Shown one piece after another: positions 8,708-17,406 of a DNA stretch of 64,000 nt. Every line of letters begins with the position of its first letter. Position 1 is the first letter of the stretch. The translations under genes and the position numbers were made by a program. The DNA is taken from positions 434,001 to 498,000 of the forward strand of contig NZ_NWTM01000002.1 in the NCBI RefSeq assembly GCF_004137795.1. The letters are read 5' to 3'. The stretch is from Pectobacterium zantedeschiae (GTDB lineage: Bacteria > Pseudomonadota > Gammaproteobacteria > Enterobacterales > Enterobacteriaceae). Under the pieces are notes generated by a model. That model searched no databases, was not told the origin of the DNA, and was given only the letters and a program-made list of their open reading frames with translations.

Positions 8708-10114
8708 TTATTCATCGTCATATTGTGGGCCGGCATAGTTATCAAAGCGCGACCACTGCCCGTTAAAGGTTAAACGAACGGAACCAATCGGGCCGTTACG
8801 CTGTTTCCCCAGAATGATTTCAGCGATGCCCTTCAAATCGCTGTTCTCATGATAAACCTCATCACGGTAGATAAACATAATCAGGTCGGCGTCCTGCTCG
8901 ATGGAGCCGGATTCACGCAGGTCCGAGTTGACCGGACGCTTATCGGCGCGCTGTTCCAGACTACGGTTAAGCTGCGACAGGGCGACGACCGGAACCTGCA
9001 ATTCTTTTGCCAATGCTTTAAGAGAGCGAGAAATTTCCGCAATTTCCAGCGTACGGTTGTCGGACAATGACGGCACGCGCATCAATTGCAGGTAGTCGAT
9101 CATGATCAGGCTCAGGCCGTCATGTTCACGGAACACGCGTCGGGCACGGGATCGTACTTCGGTCGGCGTCAGGCCGGAGGAATCATCGATGTACATATTG
9201 CGCTTTTCCAGCAGGATCCCCATGGTGCTGGAAATGCGCGCCCAGTCCTCATCATCGAGCTGGCCGGTACGAATGCGGGTCTGATCCACGCGGGACAGAG
9301 AGGCGAGCATACGCATCATGATCTGTTCACCGGGCATCTCCAGACTGAAGATCAATACGGGTTTATCCTGCATCATCGCCGCGTTTTCACACAGGTTCAT
9401 GGCGAAGGTGGTTTTACCCATTGATGGACGCGCAGCCACGATGATCAGGTCAGATTTCTGCAAGCCTGCGGTTTTCTTGTCCAGATCCTGATAGCCGGTA
9501 GACACGCCGGTTACGCCGTCGTGCGGGCGCTGATACAACTGTTCGATACGGGAAACGGTGTCTTCCAGAATGCGGTCGATGCTTTTGGGGCCTTCATCTT
9601 TACTCGCACGGTTTTCGGCGATCTGAAAGACGCGGGACTCGGCCAGGTCGAGCAGATCCTCGCTGCTACGCCCCTGTGGATCGTAGCCTGCATCGGCGAT
9701 CTCATTAGCGACGGAGATCATTTCACGCACCACGGCGCGCTCACGCACGATGTCGGCGTAGGCACCGATATTGGCGGCGCTTGGGGTGTTTTTGGCCAGC
9801 TCTGCCAGATAGGCGAATCCACCTGCGGATTCCAGCGAGCCTTGCAGTTCGAGCGACTCGGACAGCGTAATCAGGTCGATCGGTTTGCTCATTTCGAGCA
9901 GGCGCTGCATTTCGGTGAAGATCAGGCGGTGGGCACGGTTATAGAAGTCGTTAGCGACAACACGCTCGGCGACATTGTCCCAGCGTTCATTGTCGAGCAT
10001 CAGGCCACCCAATACCGATTGCTCCGCTTCCAGCGAATGTGGCGGAAGTTTCAGACCTTCCATCTGGCGGTCACGGGGTTCATTCGATTTATTGGTGGGT
10101 CTTTTCTCTGCCAT
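8708..10114 (-). CDS. dnaB: Replicative DNA helicase DnaB
   Basis: 468 aa hexameric 5'-3' helicase of the replisome, working with DnaC, DnaG and the clamp loader. The N-terminal domain (about 20-170) precedes a RecA-like ATPase domain with Walker A ARPSMGKT at residues 228-235, Walker B MIDYLQLM and the QLNRSLEQRADKRPVNSDLR motif. No intein insertion is present. It is followed by alr, and a repeat element lies in the gap between its 5' end and the divergent qorA. Confidence 0.98.
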   Translation of the reverse strand: MAEKRPTNKSNEPRDRQMEGLKLPPHSLEAEQSVLGGLMLDNERWDNVAERVVANDFYNRAHRLIFTEMQRLLEMSKPIDLITLSESLELQGSLESAGGFAYLAELAKNTPSAANIGAYADIVRERAVVREMISVANEIADAGYDPQGRSSEDLLDLAESRVFQIAENRASKDEGPKSIDRILEDTVSRIEQLYQRPHDGVTGVSTGYQDLDKKTAGLQKSDLIIVAARPSMGKTTFAMNLCENAAMMQDKPVLIFSLEMPGEQIMMRMLASLSRVDQTRIRTGQLDDEDWARISSTMGILLEKRNMYIDDSSGLTPTEVRSRARRVFREHDGLSLIMIDYLQLMRVPSLSDNRTLEIAEISRSLKALAKELQVPVVALSQLNRSLEQRADKRPVNSDLRESGSIEQDADLIMFIYRDEVYHENSDLKGIAEIILGKQRNGPIGSVRLTFNGQWSRFDNYAGPQYDDE

Positions 10115-10190
10115 GAAACGGGTTCTTTACCGGTTGATTTGCCATTGGATTAGTGGGCATTGTATATGTCGCACGTCCGAAATAACACAA

Positions 10191-10344
10191 TATACCCGTT
10201 ATACTTCACGTTGCATGTGCGTTGGTGACGTTTAGATACTCGGCCCGTTGTGGGCCTCGCCCTAAAGGGCCGCAGCAAGCAACGTTCAAATCTGCTCGTG
10301 GCAGATTTGTCGCCAGCCTGAAACTCAAATTATTTAGGGTATAC
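10191..10344. repeat. Dispersed modular intergenic repeat, copy A
   Basis: About 154 bp between divergent dnaB and qorA. It opens with TATACCCGTTATACTTCACG and closes with CAAATTATTTAGGGTATA, imperfect inverted ends of the family seen at 27808, 39157, 50322 and 60129. Its inner part holds the TTCAAATCTGC ... GGCAGATTTG hairpin also found in copy E, plus GGGCCTCGCCCTAAAGGGCC. No coding capacity is seen. The family resembles a non-autonomous palindromic element; mobility is inference. Confidence 0.8.
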
Positions 10345-10388
10345 GTGTTATAGATAGACGATGAACCTGTCACGGTTAAGGAGATAAC

Positions 10389-11372
10389 ATGGCAAAACGC
10401 GTTCAGTTCCGAGCTTATGGTGGCCCAGAGGTTTTGCAATATGTGGATTTCACGCCTGCCGAACCCGCAGCGGGAGAAGTTCAGGTTGAGAACCGCGCCA
10501 TCGGCATTAATTTTATTGATACCTACATTCGTAGTGGCTTGTATCCAGTTCCTGATTTGCCTTCCGGGCTGGGGACCGAAGCCGCGGGCGTCGTAACGAA
10601 AGTCGGGGCAGGTGTTAGCGCGCTGAAAGTCGGCGATCGCGTTGTGTATGCGCAGTCTGGACTGGGGGCGTATAGCGAGGTGCATAACGTAGTCGCGGAG
10701 AAAGTTGCGCTACTGCCGGACGCTATCAGCTTTGAGCTGGCCGCGGCCTCTTTCCTGAAAGGGCTGACCGTTTACTATCTGCTGCGCCAGACGTATGAGA
10801 TCAAGCCAAATGAAGTATTTCTGTTCCATGCGGCTGCGGGTGGCGTCGGGCTGATTGCCTGTCAGTGGGCAAAAGCGCTGGGGGCGAAGTTGATCGGTAC
10901 GGTGGGTTCCGATGAGAAAGCGGAGCGCGCAAAACAGGCGGGTGCCTGGGCGACGATTAACTATCGTACCGAGAATATCGCCCAGCGAGTCGCAGAATTG
11001 ACCGATGGCCAGAAAGTGGGTGTTGTGTATGACTCGGTCGGCAAAGATACCTGGGAGGCCTCGCTCGATAGCCTGCGCCGTCGCGGATTGATGGTCAGTT
11101 TTGGTAACGCTTCCGGGCCGGTGACTGGCGTCAATCTGGGGATTTTGAACCAGAAAGGGTCACTGTACGTTACGCGTCCCTCTCTGTTTGGCTATGTGAC
11201 GAACCGTGCTGAGTTAGAGCAGGCCAGCAATGAACTGTTCTCATTGATTGCCAGCGGGGCGATTACGGTAGATGTGCCACAGAATCAGATATTCGCGCTA
11301 GCAGATGCACAAGCTACCCATCGGGCGCTGGAAAGCCGCAGCACACAAGGCTCATGCCTGTTGATTCCCTAA
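10389..11372 (+). CDS. qorA: Quinone oxidoreductase QorA (NADPH-dependent)
   Basis: 327 aa, identical in length to E. coli QorA. It belongs to the zinc-independent MDR superfamily, with a GroES-like N-terminal half and a Rossmann domain carrying AAAGGVGLIACQWAKALGAK. It reduces quinones with NADPH in the cytosol. AAGGAG (10377-10382) precedes the ATG. It is divergent from dnaB as in E. coli and is followed by a strong terminator at 11391. Confidence 0.95.
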   Translation: MAKRVQFRAYGGPEVLQYVDFTPAEPAAGEVQVENRAIGINFIDTYIRSGLYPVPDLPSGLGTEAAGVVTKVGAGVSALKVGDRVVYAQSGLGAYSEVHNVVAEKVALLPDAISFELAAASFLKGLTVYYLLRQTYEIKPNEVFLFHAAAGGVGLIACQWAKALGAKLIGTVGSDEKAERAKQAGAWATINYRTENIAQRVAELTDGQKVGVVYDSVGKDTWEASLDSLRRRGLMVSFGNASGPVTGVNLGILNQKGSLYVTRPSLFGYVTNRAELEQASNELFSLIASGAITVDVPQNQIFALADAQATHRALESRSTQGSCLLIP

Positions 11373-11390
11373 CGGTTGTTGCTGAAAAAC

Positions 11391-11415
11391 AAAAAGCCTC
11401 CCAAAGGGAGGCTTT
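11391..11415 (+). terminator. Rho-independent terminator of qorA
   Basis: AAAAAGCCTCCC-AAA-GGGAGGCTTTT: 7-bp GC-rich stem (plus flanking A:T pairs), 3-nt loop and T tract, 18 bp after the qorA stop. The A tract on the other side could let it work on both strands. Confidence 0.9.
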
Positions 11416-11741
11416 TGCCATTACGCAAATTTCATCAGACTGTATGTAGGGTACAGCGTGGTGATCGTCACGAAGGTACCGCTGTGCGGCTATTGTTTCC
11501 CTGACGACGATGAAATCGTGTGGCTTATTTGCCACGGTGTTTGCTCACTCTTTAAACGACAATCGAGTATCAAACAGTGGCGTCATCCTAGCAGCCACAT
11601 CAGGGAAAAAATATCTGCTGGCGCACACTTTTGTACTAAAACAGATCGTATTAAAACAAAGCAGTACCCAAACAAATCAGTGTTAAACACGACATTGCCC
11701 GTTATTTTCGCGCGTAATTCAGATTTTTCCCTGTTCTGGCA
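11416..11741. other. Intergenic region without recognised gene
   Basis: 326 bp between the qorA terminator and the 3' end of pspG. Open frames here (for example 11458-11772) have no recognisable features and run into pspG antisense. No repeat or RNA gene was recognised. Confidence 0.6.
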
Positions 11742-12014
11742 TTACCACTCATTCCCATTGCGCTGGCGGTAGGTGTATTTCCGATAGGTAGAACGGTGCG
11801 AGTTGTAGACGGGCCGCCCGCTAAACTTACGCCACAGCCACACGGCCGCGACAGCTAAAATCAACCACGGCAACACTTTTACCGCCATGGTAAACAGCCC
11901 ACCAATCAGCATAAAAAGGGACGCCACAAACAGTGCCGCAATTACGCCCAGCAGTGACACGCCCGTTAACATCAGCATGATAAAAAAGCCAATAACGAAG
12001 AAAATTTCCAACAT
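11742..12014 (-). CDS. pspG: Phage shock protein G
   Basis: 90 aa inner-membrane protein with an N-terminal stretch (MLEIFFVIGFFIMLMLTGVS) nearly identical to E. coli PspG and two to three hydrophobic segments. The C-terminal tail is basic and about 10 residues longer than in E. coli. It belongs to the PspF/sigma-54 envelope-stress regulon, and the matching promoter is present at 12085-12101. Neighbours qorA and dusA keep the E. coli order. An SD (AGGAG) precedes the ATG. Confidence 0.95.
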   Translation of the reverse strand: MLEIFFVIGFFIMLMLTGVSLLGVIAALFVASLFMLIGGLFTMAVKVLPWLILAVAAVWLWRKFSGRPVYNSHRSTYRKYTYRQRNGNEW

Positions 12015-12084
12015 GGTGCGCTCCTATAGCTGTTAAATCGCTTCTGACGCAGGAAAAAGTGGCTCTGCGTGTTACATAAGCTAT

Positions 12085-12101
12085 AACAAGAATCGTGCCA
12101 A
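12085..12101 (-). promoter_or_regulatory. Sigma-54 promoter of pspG
   Basis: On the minus strand TTGGCACG-ATTC-TTGTT matches the sigma-54 -24/-12 consensus TTGGCACG-N4-TTGCT in all but one position. It lies 71 bp upstream of the pspG start, as expected for a PspF-activated promoter. Confidence 0.92.
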
Positions 12102-12191
12102 GATGTGCCGCTGGTAAGTAGTTGATTTACCAGCGACGTCAGAAGAAGGCGTGAAGGAAGGTTGTTGAAAATGACTAACTATTAGTGTTTT

Positions 12192-13214
12192 TTAAACCAG
12201 ATTAACCAATGCTAGCGCACGTTCTACTACCGCAGAATCGGCTCCAGGTTTGTGGGCATTTTCGCTCAGGTAGCGTCGCCATTGACGAGCGCCGGGGATG
12301 CCCTGGAACATGCCGAGCATGTGGCGCGTGATATGGCCTAAAGATGCACCGCCAGAGAGCTCGCGCTCGATGTAGGGATACATGGCGCGTACTACGCCAG
12401 CGAGATCCGGCGTGGCTGCATCAATACCAAACAGTTCGCGGTCGACCTGCGCCAGAATACCGGGATTCTGGTATGCCTCACGCCCCATCATCACGCCGTC
12501 CAGATGCTGTAAGTGCGTTTTGGCTTCTTCCAGCGTTTTGACGCCGCCGTTGATGGCGATGGTGAGCGCGGGAAAATCACGCTTGAGCTGGTAAACGCGC
12601 GGATAATCCAGCGGCGGAATCTCCCGATTCTCTTTTGGACTCAGGCCCGATAGCCAGGCTTTGCGTGCGTGGACGATAAAGGTATCGCACTCGCCGCGTT
12701 CGGCAACGGTTTGAATAAAGTTGCACAGGAATTCATAGCTGTCTTGATCGTCAATGCCGATGCGAGTTTTCACCGTAATCGGGATTGAGGTACTGTCTTT
12801 CATCGCTTTGATACAGTCCGCGACCAGTGCCGCTTCACCCATCAGACAAGCGCCGAAACGACCATTCTGGACGCGATCGGACGGGCAGCCGACGTTCAGG
12901 TTCACTTCATCATAGCCGCGCTGTTCTGCCAGTTTGGCACACTGCGCCAGCGCTTGCGGATCGCTACCGCCGAGTTGCAGCGCAAGCGGATGTTCTTCTT
13001 CGCTGTAGGCCAGATAGTCGCCTTTACCGTGCAGAATGGCGCCTGTTGTCACCATTTCGGTATACAGCAGCGTCTGGCTGCTCAACTGGCGAAGGAAGTA
13101 ACGGCAGTGGCGATCGGTCCAGTCCAACATCGGCGCGATGGAGAAGCGGTTAAGGTGAGAAGCGCGAGAGTCGGTGGATGCCGTGTGGTGTGTACCTGAT
13201 TTTACGTCGGTCAT
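12192..13214 (-). CDS. dusA: tRNA-dihydrouridine(20/20a) synthase DusA
   Basis: 340 aa. This FMN enzyme reduces U20/U20a in the tRNA D-loop. Seen are the [17 protein letters not shown] start of the TIM barrel, the catalytic-Cys block [21 protein letters not shown] and the [19 protein letters not shown] motif. The first 20 residues upstream of [10 protein letters not shown] are poorly conserved, so the exact start is uncertain. It is next to pspG as in E. coli. Confidence 0.95.
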   Translation of the reverse strand: MTDVKSGTHHTASTDSRASHLNRFSIAPMLDWTDRHCRYFLRQLSSQTLLYTEMVTTGAILHGKGDYLAYSEEEHPLALQLGGSDPQALAQCAKLAEQRGYDEVNLNVGCPSDRVQNGRFGACLMGEAALVADCIKAMKDSTSIPITVKTRIGIDDQDSYEFLCNFIQTVAERGECDTFIVHARKAWLSGLSPKENREIPPLDYPRVYQLKRDFPALTIAINGGVKTLEEAKTHLQHLDGVMMGREAYQNPGILAQVDRELFGIDAATPDLAGVVRAMYPYIERELSGGASLGHITRHMLGMFQGIPGARQWRRYLSENAHKPGADSAVVERALALVNLV

Positions 13215-13436
13215 GATTTGTCAGTTATCGTTTCGTGTGTGTCTGGCAGTATGGTCTGAGGCTATCTTTGCTGGCGTCCGACTATAGCACAGGGAACGCA
13301 TCGTGACTGAGTGTTATCTTACCCTGCGTCAGGGAACACGCGTTCCATGTGTGCGATAACCTGAGTTCAATAAATATGAATCTGAGCTGCGCGGCTATTT
13401 TCCTGTCGTTAACAGGGAGGTGAATGCCCATTAAAG

Positions 13437-13459
13437 ATGTCCCGCCAGTAGCGGGACCT
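13437..13459 (-). terminator. Probable terminator of the old yellow enzyme gene
   Basis: Perfect GTCCCGC-CAGTA-GCGGGAC hairpin right after the stop codon of the minus-strand gene at 13465. On that strand the hairpin is followed by ATCTTTAATG, a short U-rich stretch. Confidence 0.65.
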
Positions 13460-13464
13460 CAAGA

Positions 13465-14571
13465 TCAGAACAGAGATGCAAGGTCTTCGGCCCGAAAGCC
13501 GTGGAGCTCATCCGTTTTGCCTGCTCGGACTTTTTGTACCCACTGTGGATCTGAGAGGAGGGCACGACCGACGGCTATCAGGTCAAACTCTTCACGCTCC
13601 ATTCGGGTGTAGAGATTATCAAGCGCTGCGGTACCGGAACCTTGTCCGCCAAATGCACCGAAAAAATCACCGGACAGGCCGACAGATCCCACACTGATGG
13701 TGGCGGCTCCGGTAAGTTTTTTGGCCCAACCGGCAAAGTTCAGTCCATTACTCCCATCCTGTTCGGGGAACTCCGGTTCCCAGAAGCGTCGCTGGGAACA
13801 GTGCAGAATATCAACACCAGCATCAACCAATGGCGCTAGCCAGTCAGTCATCTCACGCGGCGTACTTGCGAGGCGCGCGGTATATTCCTGCTGCTTCCAC
13901 TGGCTGACACGAAGGATAAGCGGAAAATCCGGGCCTACGGCAGCTCGCACGGCACGCACAATGTCGGCTGCAAAACGGGAACGCTGTAAAATAGTTTCCC
14001 CACCCCAGGCATCGGTACGACGATTGGTTACGGGCCAGAAAAACTGGTCAATCAGATAACCATGGGCACCGTGCAGTTCTACGGTGTCGAACCCAAGGCG
14101 TTTAGCATCGGCTGCGGCGTGAGCAAAGGCGGCCACCGTATCCGCAATATCCTCTTCCGTCATCGTCACACCTCGGGGGGCGTCCGCACCGACCAGTCCA
14201 GAGGGGCTTTCTACCGGAGCGTCTGGCTCCCATCCTTGTGCGCGAGTTGAACCGGTATGCCAGAGTTGTGGCCCGATACGTCCGCCTTCAGCATGTACTG
14301 CATCGGCGACCATTCCCCAACCTACAAGCGCCTGTTCGCCGTAAAAGAAAGGGATTCCCGGCATGTTACGTGACGCCGGGCGATTAACCACGGTGCCTTC
14401 GGTCAGGATAAGTCCAGCTTCGCCTTCAGCGCGACGGCGGTAATAGTCAGCCTGAGCCTGACCAGGTATCCCATCTGGCGCCATACCGCGGGTCATGGGG
14501 GCCATTACGATACGGTTTGGCAGCGTCATCCCCTTCAGAGTGAAAGGGGTAAACAGAATATTGTCACTCAT
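13465..14571 (-). CDS. Alkene reductase / NADH:flavin oxidoreductase, old yellow enzyme family
   Basis: 368 aa, typical of the NemA/XenB class of FMN ene-reductases that reduce N-ethylmaleimide, nitro-esters and alpha,beta-unsaturated carbonyls. Visible are MAPMTRG near the N-terminus, the catalytic block HGAHGYLIDQFFWPVTNRRT, and the flavin-binding GRALLSDPQWV region near the C-terminus. It lies 66 bp downstream of an SDR gene on the same strand. Together with the divergent aldo/keto reductase and TetR gene it forms a likely electrophile-response cassette. The physiological substrate is unknown. Confidence 0.9.
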   Translation of the reverse strand: MSDNILFTPFTLKGMTLPNRIVMAPMTRGMAPDGIPGQAQADYYRRRAEGEAGLILTEGTVVNRPASRNMPGIPFFYGEQALVGWGMVADAVHAEGGRIGPQLWHTGSTRAQGWEPDAPVESPSGLVGADAPRGVTMTEEDIADTVAAFAHAAADAKRLGFDTVELHGAHGYLIDQFFWPVTNRRTDAWGGETILQRSRFAADIVRAVRAAVGPDFPLILRVSQWKQQEYTARLASTPREMTDWLAPLVDAGVDILHCSQRRFWEPEFPEQDGSNGLNFAGWAKKLTGAATISVGSVGLSGDFFGAFGGQGSGTAALDNLYTRMEREEFDLIAVGRALLSDPQWVQKVRAGKTDELHGFRAEDLASLF

Positions 14572-14637
14572 ATCTCTATTTTCCTTACTATGAAACAGTG
14601 GGTTATCGATCGTTTCAGATTGCAGAACCTGTACGGT

Positions 14638-15432
14638 TTATTTGGTCTCACTGAGGTAACGTGGTGCGGCGTGTTCCTGACCAAATTCAGTCAACATTGC
14701 CTGACGAGACTGTTCATGGTGAGTCCACAAAGACTCTTCGTATAGAGGAGGGATCGTCACCGACTCCCGACGATCAAAACCGGTCAGTGCAGCATCAACC
14801 AGCTCTCCGGCCTCCATCACACCACTTAGCGTGTTGATATCTGTTCCAGCTCGCTCCCAGATTTCAGTGCGTGTAACGGCAGGCACGACGGCCTGGACAT
14901 AGACACCCTGTGGGCCAAGCTCAAGACTTAATCCCTGTGACAGGAAAAGCACAAACGCCTTGGTCGCCCCGTAAATTGTCATCCCAAATTCCGGTGCCAG
15001 ACCAACCACGGAACTGATATTGATGATGGAGCCCGTTCCCGCTTTGGCAAGACGTGGGGCCACCGCGCGAGCCAGACGGACAACCGCAGTTAAATTAACG
15101 GCGATCAGACGATCAATATCAGCTGGTGTCTGCGTGGTGAAGGTGCCGGGCAAACTCATTCCGGCGTTATTGACCAGTATCGTAATACTGGTGTCGGTTT
15201 CGAGGCGTTTTGCAACAGCATCAAGCTCCGTTTCCTGAGTCAGGTCAGCTGGCAGAACGTCCACTTCAATGCTGTATTGTGCCCGCAGTCGTGTGGCAAG
15301 TGCCTCCATGCGAGTGACGTCACGAGCAACAAGGACAAGATTATGCCCACGACGAGCAAAGCGGTCTGCATACACTGCCCCCAGCCCTGTTGAAGCACCG
15401 GTGACCAATACGGAAGGTGTTATCTCAGTCAT
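14638..15432 (-). CDS. SDR-family oxidoreductase
   Basis: 264 aa from the ATG at 15432, which follows an AGAGAG ribosome binding site; the reading frame stays open 24 codons further upstream, but that part overlaps the operator. It has the classical short-chain dehydrogenase pattern: the TGASTGLG cofactor loop near residues 10-17, NNAG, a catalytic Ser in INISSVVG and YGATK (Tyr/Lys). Substrate unknown. Its divergent promoter region with the aldo/keto reductase carries a 41-bp inverted repeat, so the genes are probably co-regulated. Confidence 0.88.
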   Translation of the reverse strand: MTEITPSVLVTGASTGLGAVYADRFARRGHNLVLVARDVTRMEALATRLRAQYSIEVDVLPADLTQETELDAVAKRLETDTSITILVNNAGMSLPGTFTTQTPADIDRLIAVNLTAVVRLARAVAPRLAKAGTGSIINISSVVGLAPEFGMTIYGATKAFVLFLSQGLSLELGPQGVYVQAVVPAVTRTEIWERAGTDINTLSGVMEAGELVDAALTGFDRRESVTIPPLYEESLWTHHEQSRQAMLTEFGQEHAAPRYLSETK

Positions 15433-15472
15433 TTTTATCTCTCTGGTAAAAAATAGTCTTGTTTGTCTTTTT

Positions 15473-15513
15473 AAATGATGATCGACATGTATAATAAATG
15501 TCAACCATCATTT
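15473..15513. promoter_or_regulatory. Large inverted-repeat operator between SDR and aldo/keto reductase genes
   Basis: Two 16-bp arms, AAATGATGATCGACAT and ATGTCAACCATCATTT, match in 14 of 16 positions as inverted repeats around a 9-bp spacer (GTATAATAA) that contains a TATAAT-like -10 element. It sits in the divergent promoter region. It is a good candidate operator for the TetR regulator at 16649, which is encoded in the same cassette. The pairing is inference. Confidence 0.75.
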
Positions 15514-15538
15514 ATTAATGAGCTGAGTGAGAAACGTT

Positions 15539-16585
15539 ATGCGATATACAACATTTGGACGTAACACCGGTTTGCGCGTATCAGAGCTGGCACTGGGAAC
15601 AGGAAATTTCGGCACCGGATGGGGATATGGTTCCGAAAAAGCAGAAGCCCGAGCGGTGTTTGATGGGTATGTTAATGCCGGAGGAAATTTTATTGATACG
15701 GCAGATGCTTACCAGTTTGGTGAGTCTGAACAGATGATTGGTGATTTTATTGCGGCCGATCGCGATCATTTTGTCGTCGCCACCAAATATACTCTGAGTG
15801 CGCGCCCAGACGCAGGGATTGCCATTACGGGTAATAGTCGAAGGAATATGATTGCTTCGGTTGAAAACAGCCTGAAACGTCTGAAAACCGATCGGATCGA
15901 ACTTTTATGGGCACATTTCGATGACCAGATGACACCACTGGAAGAAATCGTCCGAGCCTTTGATGATCTTATTCGGGCGGGTAAGGTGCAATATGCCGGA
16001 CTGTCCAACTTCCCGGCCTGGAAAATTGCGCGTGCAGAAACACTGGCTGAATTGCGCGGATGGTCACGTATTGCAGGCATTCAGGTTGAATATAGTCTGG
16101 CTGAACGTACCGCCGAGCGTGAACTCTTGCCGATGGCCGATGCTCTGGGCCTTGCTGCCACTATCTGGTCTCCTTTGGGGGGCGGGATGCTGACTGGAAA
16201 ATATCGTACTAGTCAGGAAGGTAGGCTAAAAGGTTTCGCTGGTAGGCTGGTTCATACAGAGCAGGACCCGACGCTTCTCGATGAAGTATTCAGCGTGGCC
16301 CAGGAACTGAATGTCATGCCTGTACAAGTGGCAATGGCCTGGCTGCGTCACAGAGCGACACTGTTGCAGACGTCGCTGATCCCGATTATTGGTTCGCGGA
16401 CGACAAGCCAGCTTGCCGAAACACTTCTGGCGCTGGAGATCAAACTCAGTGCCACGCAGGCGGCCCGGCTTGATGAGGTCAGTGCCATTTCCACAGGTAC
16501 TCCCCATCAGCAGATTGTCGGTACTTTACCGCGTGCACAGGGTTTGGGTGCTGAATATGGTAAGATCACACCACCACGAGCCTGA
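15539..16585 (+). CDS. Aldo/keto reductase
   Basis: 348 aa from the ATG at 15539; a GTG four codons upstream (15527) is less likely. It is an NADPH-dependent (alpha/beta)8 reductase of the YajO/IolS type. Catalytic-site motifs are DTADAYQFGESE (Asp and Tyr), the Lys in VVATKYTL and the His in LLWAHFDD. It is followed by a TetR regulator 63 bp downstream on the same strand, and divergent from the SDR gene. The substrate is probably a reactive carbonyl, inferred from the neighbours. Confidence 0.9.
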   Translation: MRYTTFGRNTGLRVSELALGTGNFGTGWGYGSEKAEARAVFDGYVNAGGNFIDTADAYQFGESEQMIGDFIAADRDHFVVATKYTLSARPDAGIAITGNSRRNMIASVENSLKRLKTDRIELLWAHFDDQMTPLEEIVRAFDDLIRAGKVQYAGLSNFPAWKIARAETLAELRGWSRIAGIQVEYSLAERTAERELLPMADALGLAATIWSPLGGGMLTGKYRTSQEGRLKGFAGRLVHTEQDPTLLDEVFSVAQELNVMPVQVAMAWLRHRATLLQTSLIPIIGSRTTSQLAETLLALEIKLSATQAARLDEVSAISTGTPHQQIVGTLPRAQGLGAEYGKITPPRA

Positions 16586-16648
16586 GCAGGCGATCTGTTT
16601 TTCAGGGGCAGGTTAACTGCCCCCATATGAAAGTAGCGGGAGTAAAAA

Positions 16649-17239
16649 ATGGCCAGAACCGGGCGAGTTTCCAGAGAGCAAAGCGATCTTAACCGTAATA
16701 GTATTATCGCTACCTCATCTCAGATGTTCAGGGAACGGGGCCTCGATGGTGTAAGTCTTAAGGACATCATGTCTGCCGCCGGACTGACTCACGGTGGATT
16801 TTACGGACATTTTAGCTCCAAGGATGCTCTGGAGGCGATCGCTTGTGAGCAGGCATTTGAAGAAAGTCGTGCGGCGATGGGCGAACGCAATATTCGTGAT
16901 TTTCCACAACTGGTTGAATATTATCTGTCTTCTGACCACCGTGATTGTCCAGCCAGTGGCTGTGCCGTTGCTGCACTTGCTACTGATGTGCAACGTAAGG
17001 GGCAGGATAAGCCGGTGCATGAAACTTACATTTCCGGTGTCAGAGGAATGGCTGAACATATTAAAAATATGCAGAACAGCGACCCTAACAGTGTAACCAA
17101 TGACAGGCATCTGATGCAGTTTGCGTTGATGACTGGGGCTTTGATGCTGGCCAGAGCAACTCGTGGAGACGAAATCTCCGAGCGTTTTCTTGCAGCCGCT
17201 AAAGCAGTTTTAATTGAGAGAGAAGCAACTGAAGAGTAA
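16649..17239 (+). CDS. TetR/AcrR-family transcriptional repressor
   Basis: 196 aa. The N-terminal HTH (about residues 12-58) reads IIATSSQMFRERGLDG...GGFYGHFSSKDAL, typical of TetR proteins. The C-terminal domain contains a Cys-rich stretch (DHRDCPASGCAVAAL) often seen in regulators sensing electrophiles or N-ethylmaleimide-like compounds. A GCGGGAG ribosome binding site precedes the ATG. It probably controls the SDR/aldo-keto reductase/old yellow enzyme cassette through the inverted repeat at 15473. Confidence 0.9.
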   Translation: MARTGRVSREQSDLNRNSIIATSSQMFRERGLDGVSLKDIMSAAGLTHGGFYGHFSSKDALEAIACEQAFEESRAAMGERNIRDFPQLVEYYLSSDHRDCPASGCAVAALATDVQRKGQDKPVHETYISGVRGMAEHIKNMQNSDPNSVTNDRHLMQFALMTGALMLARATRGDEISERFLAAAKAVLIEREATEE

Positions 17240-17379
17240 TAGTGAACATCAGTGAAACGAAAATCCTCGACAGCATGCCAATGTTTAATTATTTCCGTAA
17301 TGAAAGGTTAAATCGAATTCGTAACTAGTAAGCGCATACCTGAATCACTCAATAGCCAGATTAAATACGGCTCTGAGTA

Positions 17380-17406
17380 AAAAAAGTATCAGCCCAAGTC
17401 TGGGCT
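17380..17406 (-). terminator. Terminator overlapping the stop of the ATP-grasp gene
   Basis: Minus-strand AGCCCA-GACT-TGGGCT hairpin followed by GATACTTTTTTT. The right arm overlaps the TAG stop codon of the gene ending at 17405. Confidence 0.7.

Noticed and set aside
9521-10153. 210-codon open frame on the plus strand
   Set aside because: It lies antisense inside dnaB, whose motifs are intact, and has no independent support.
11458-11772. 104-codon open frame between qorA and pspG
   Set aside because: No ribosome binding site, low-complexity composition, and its end runs antisense into pspG.
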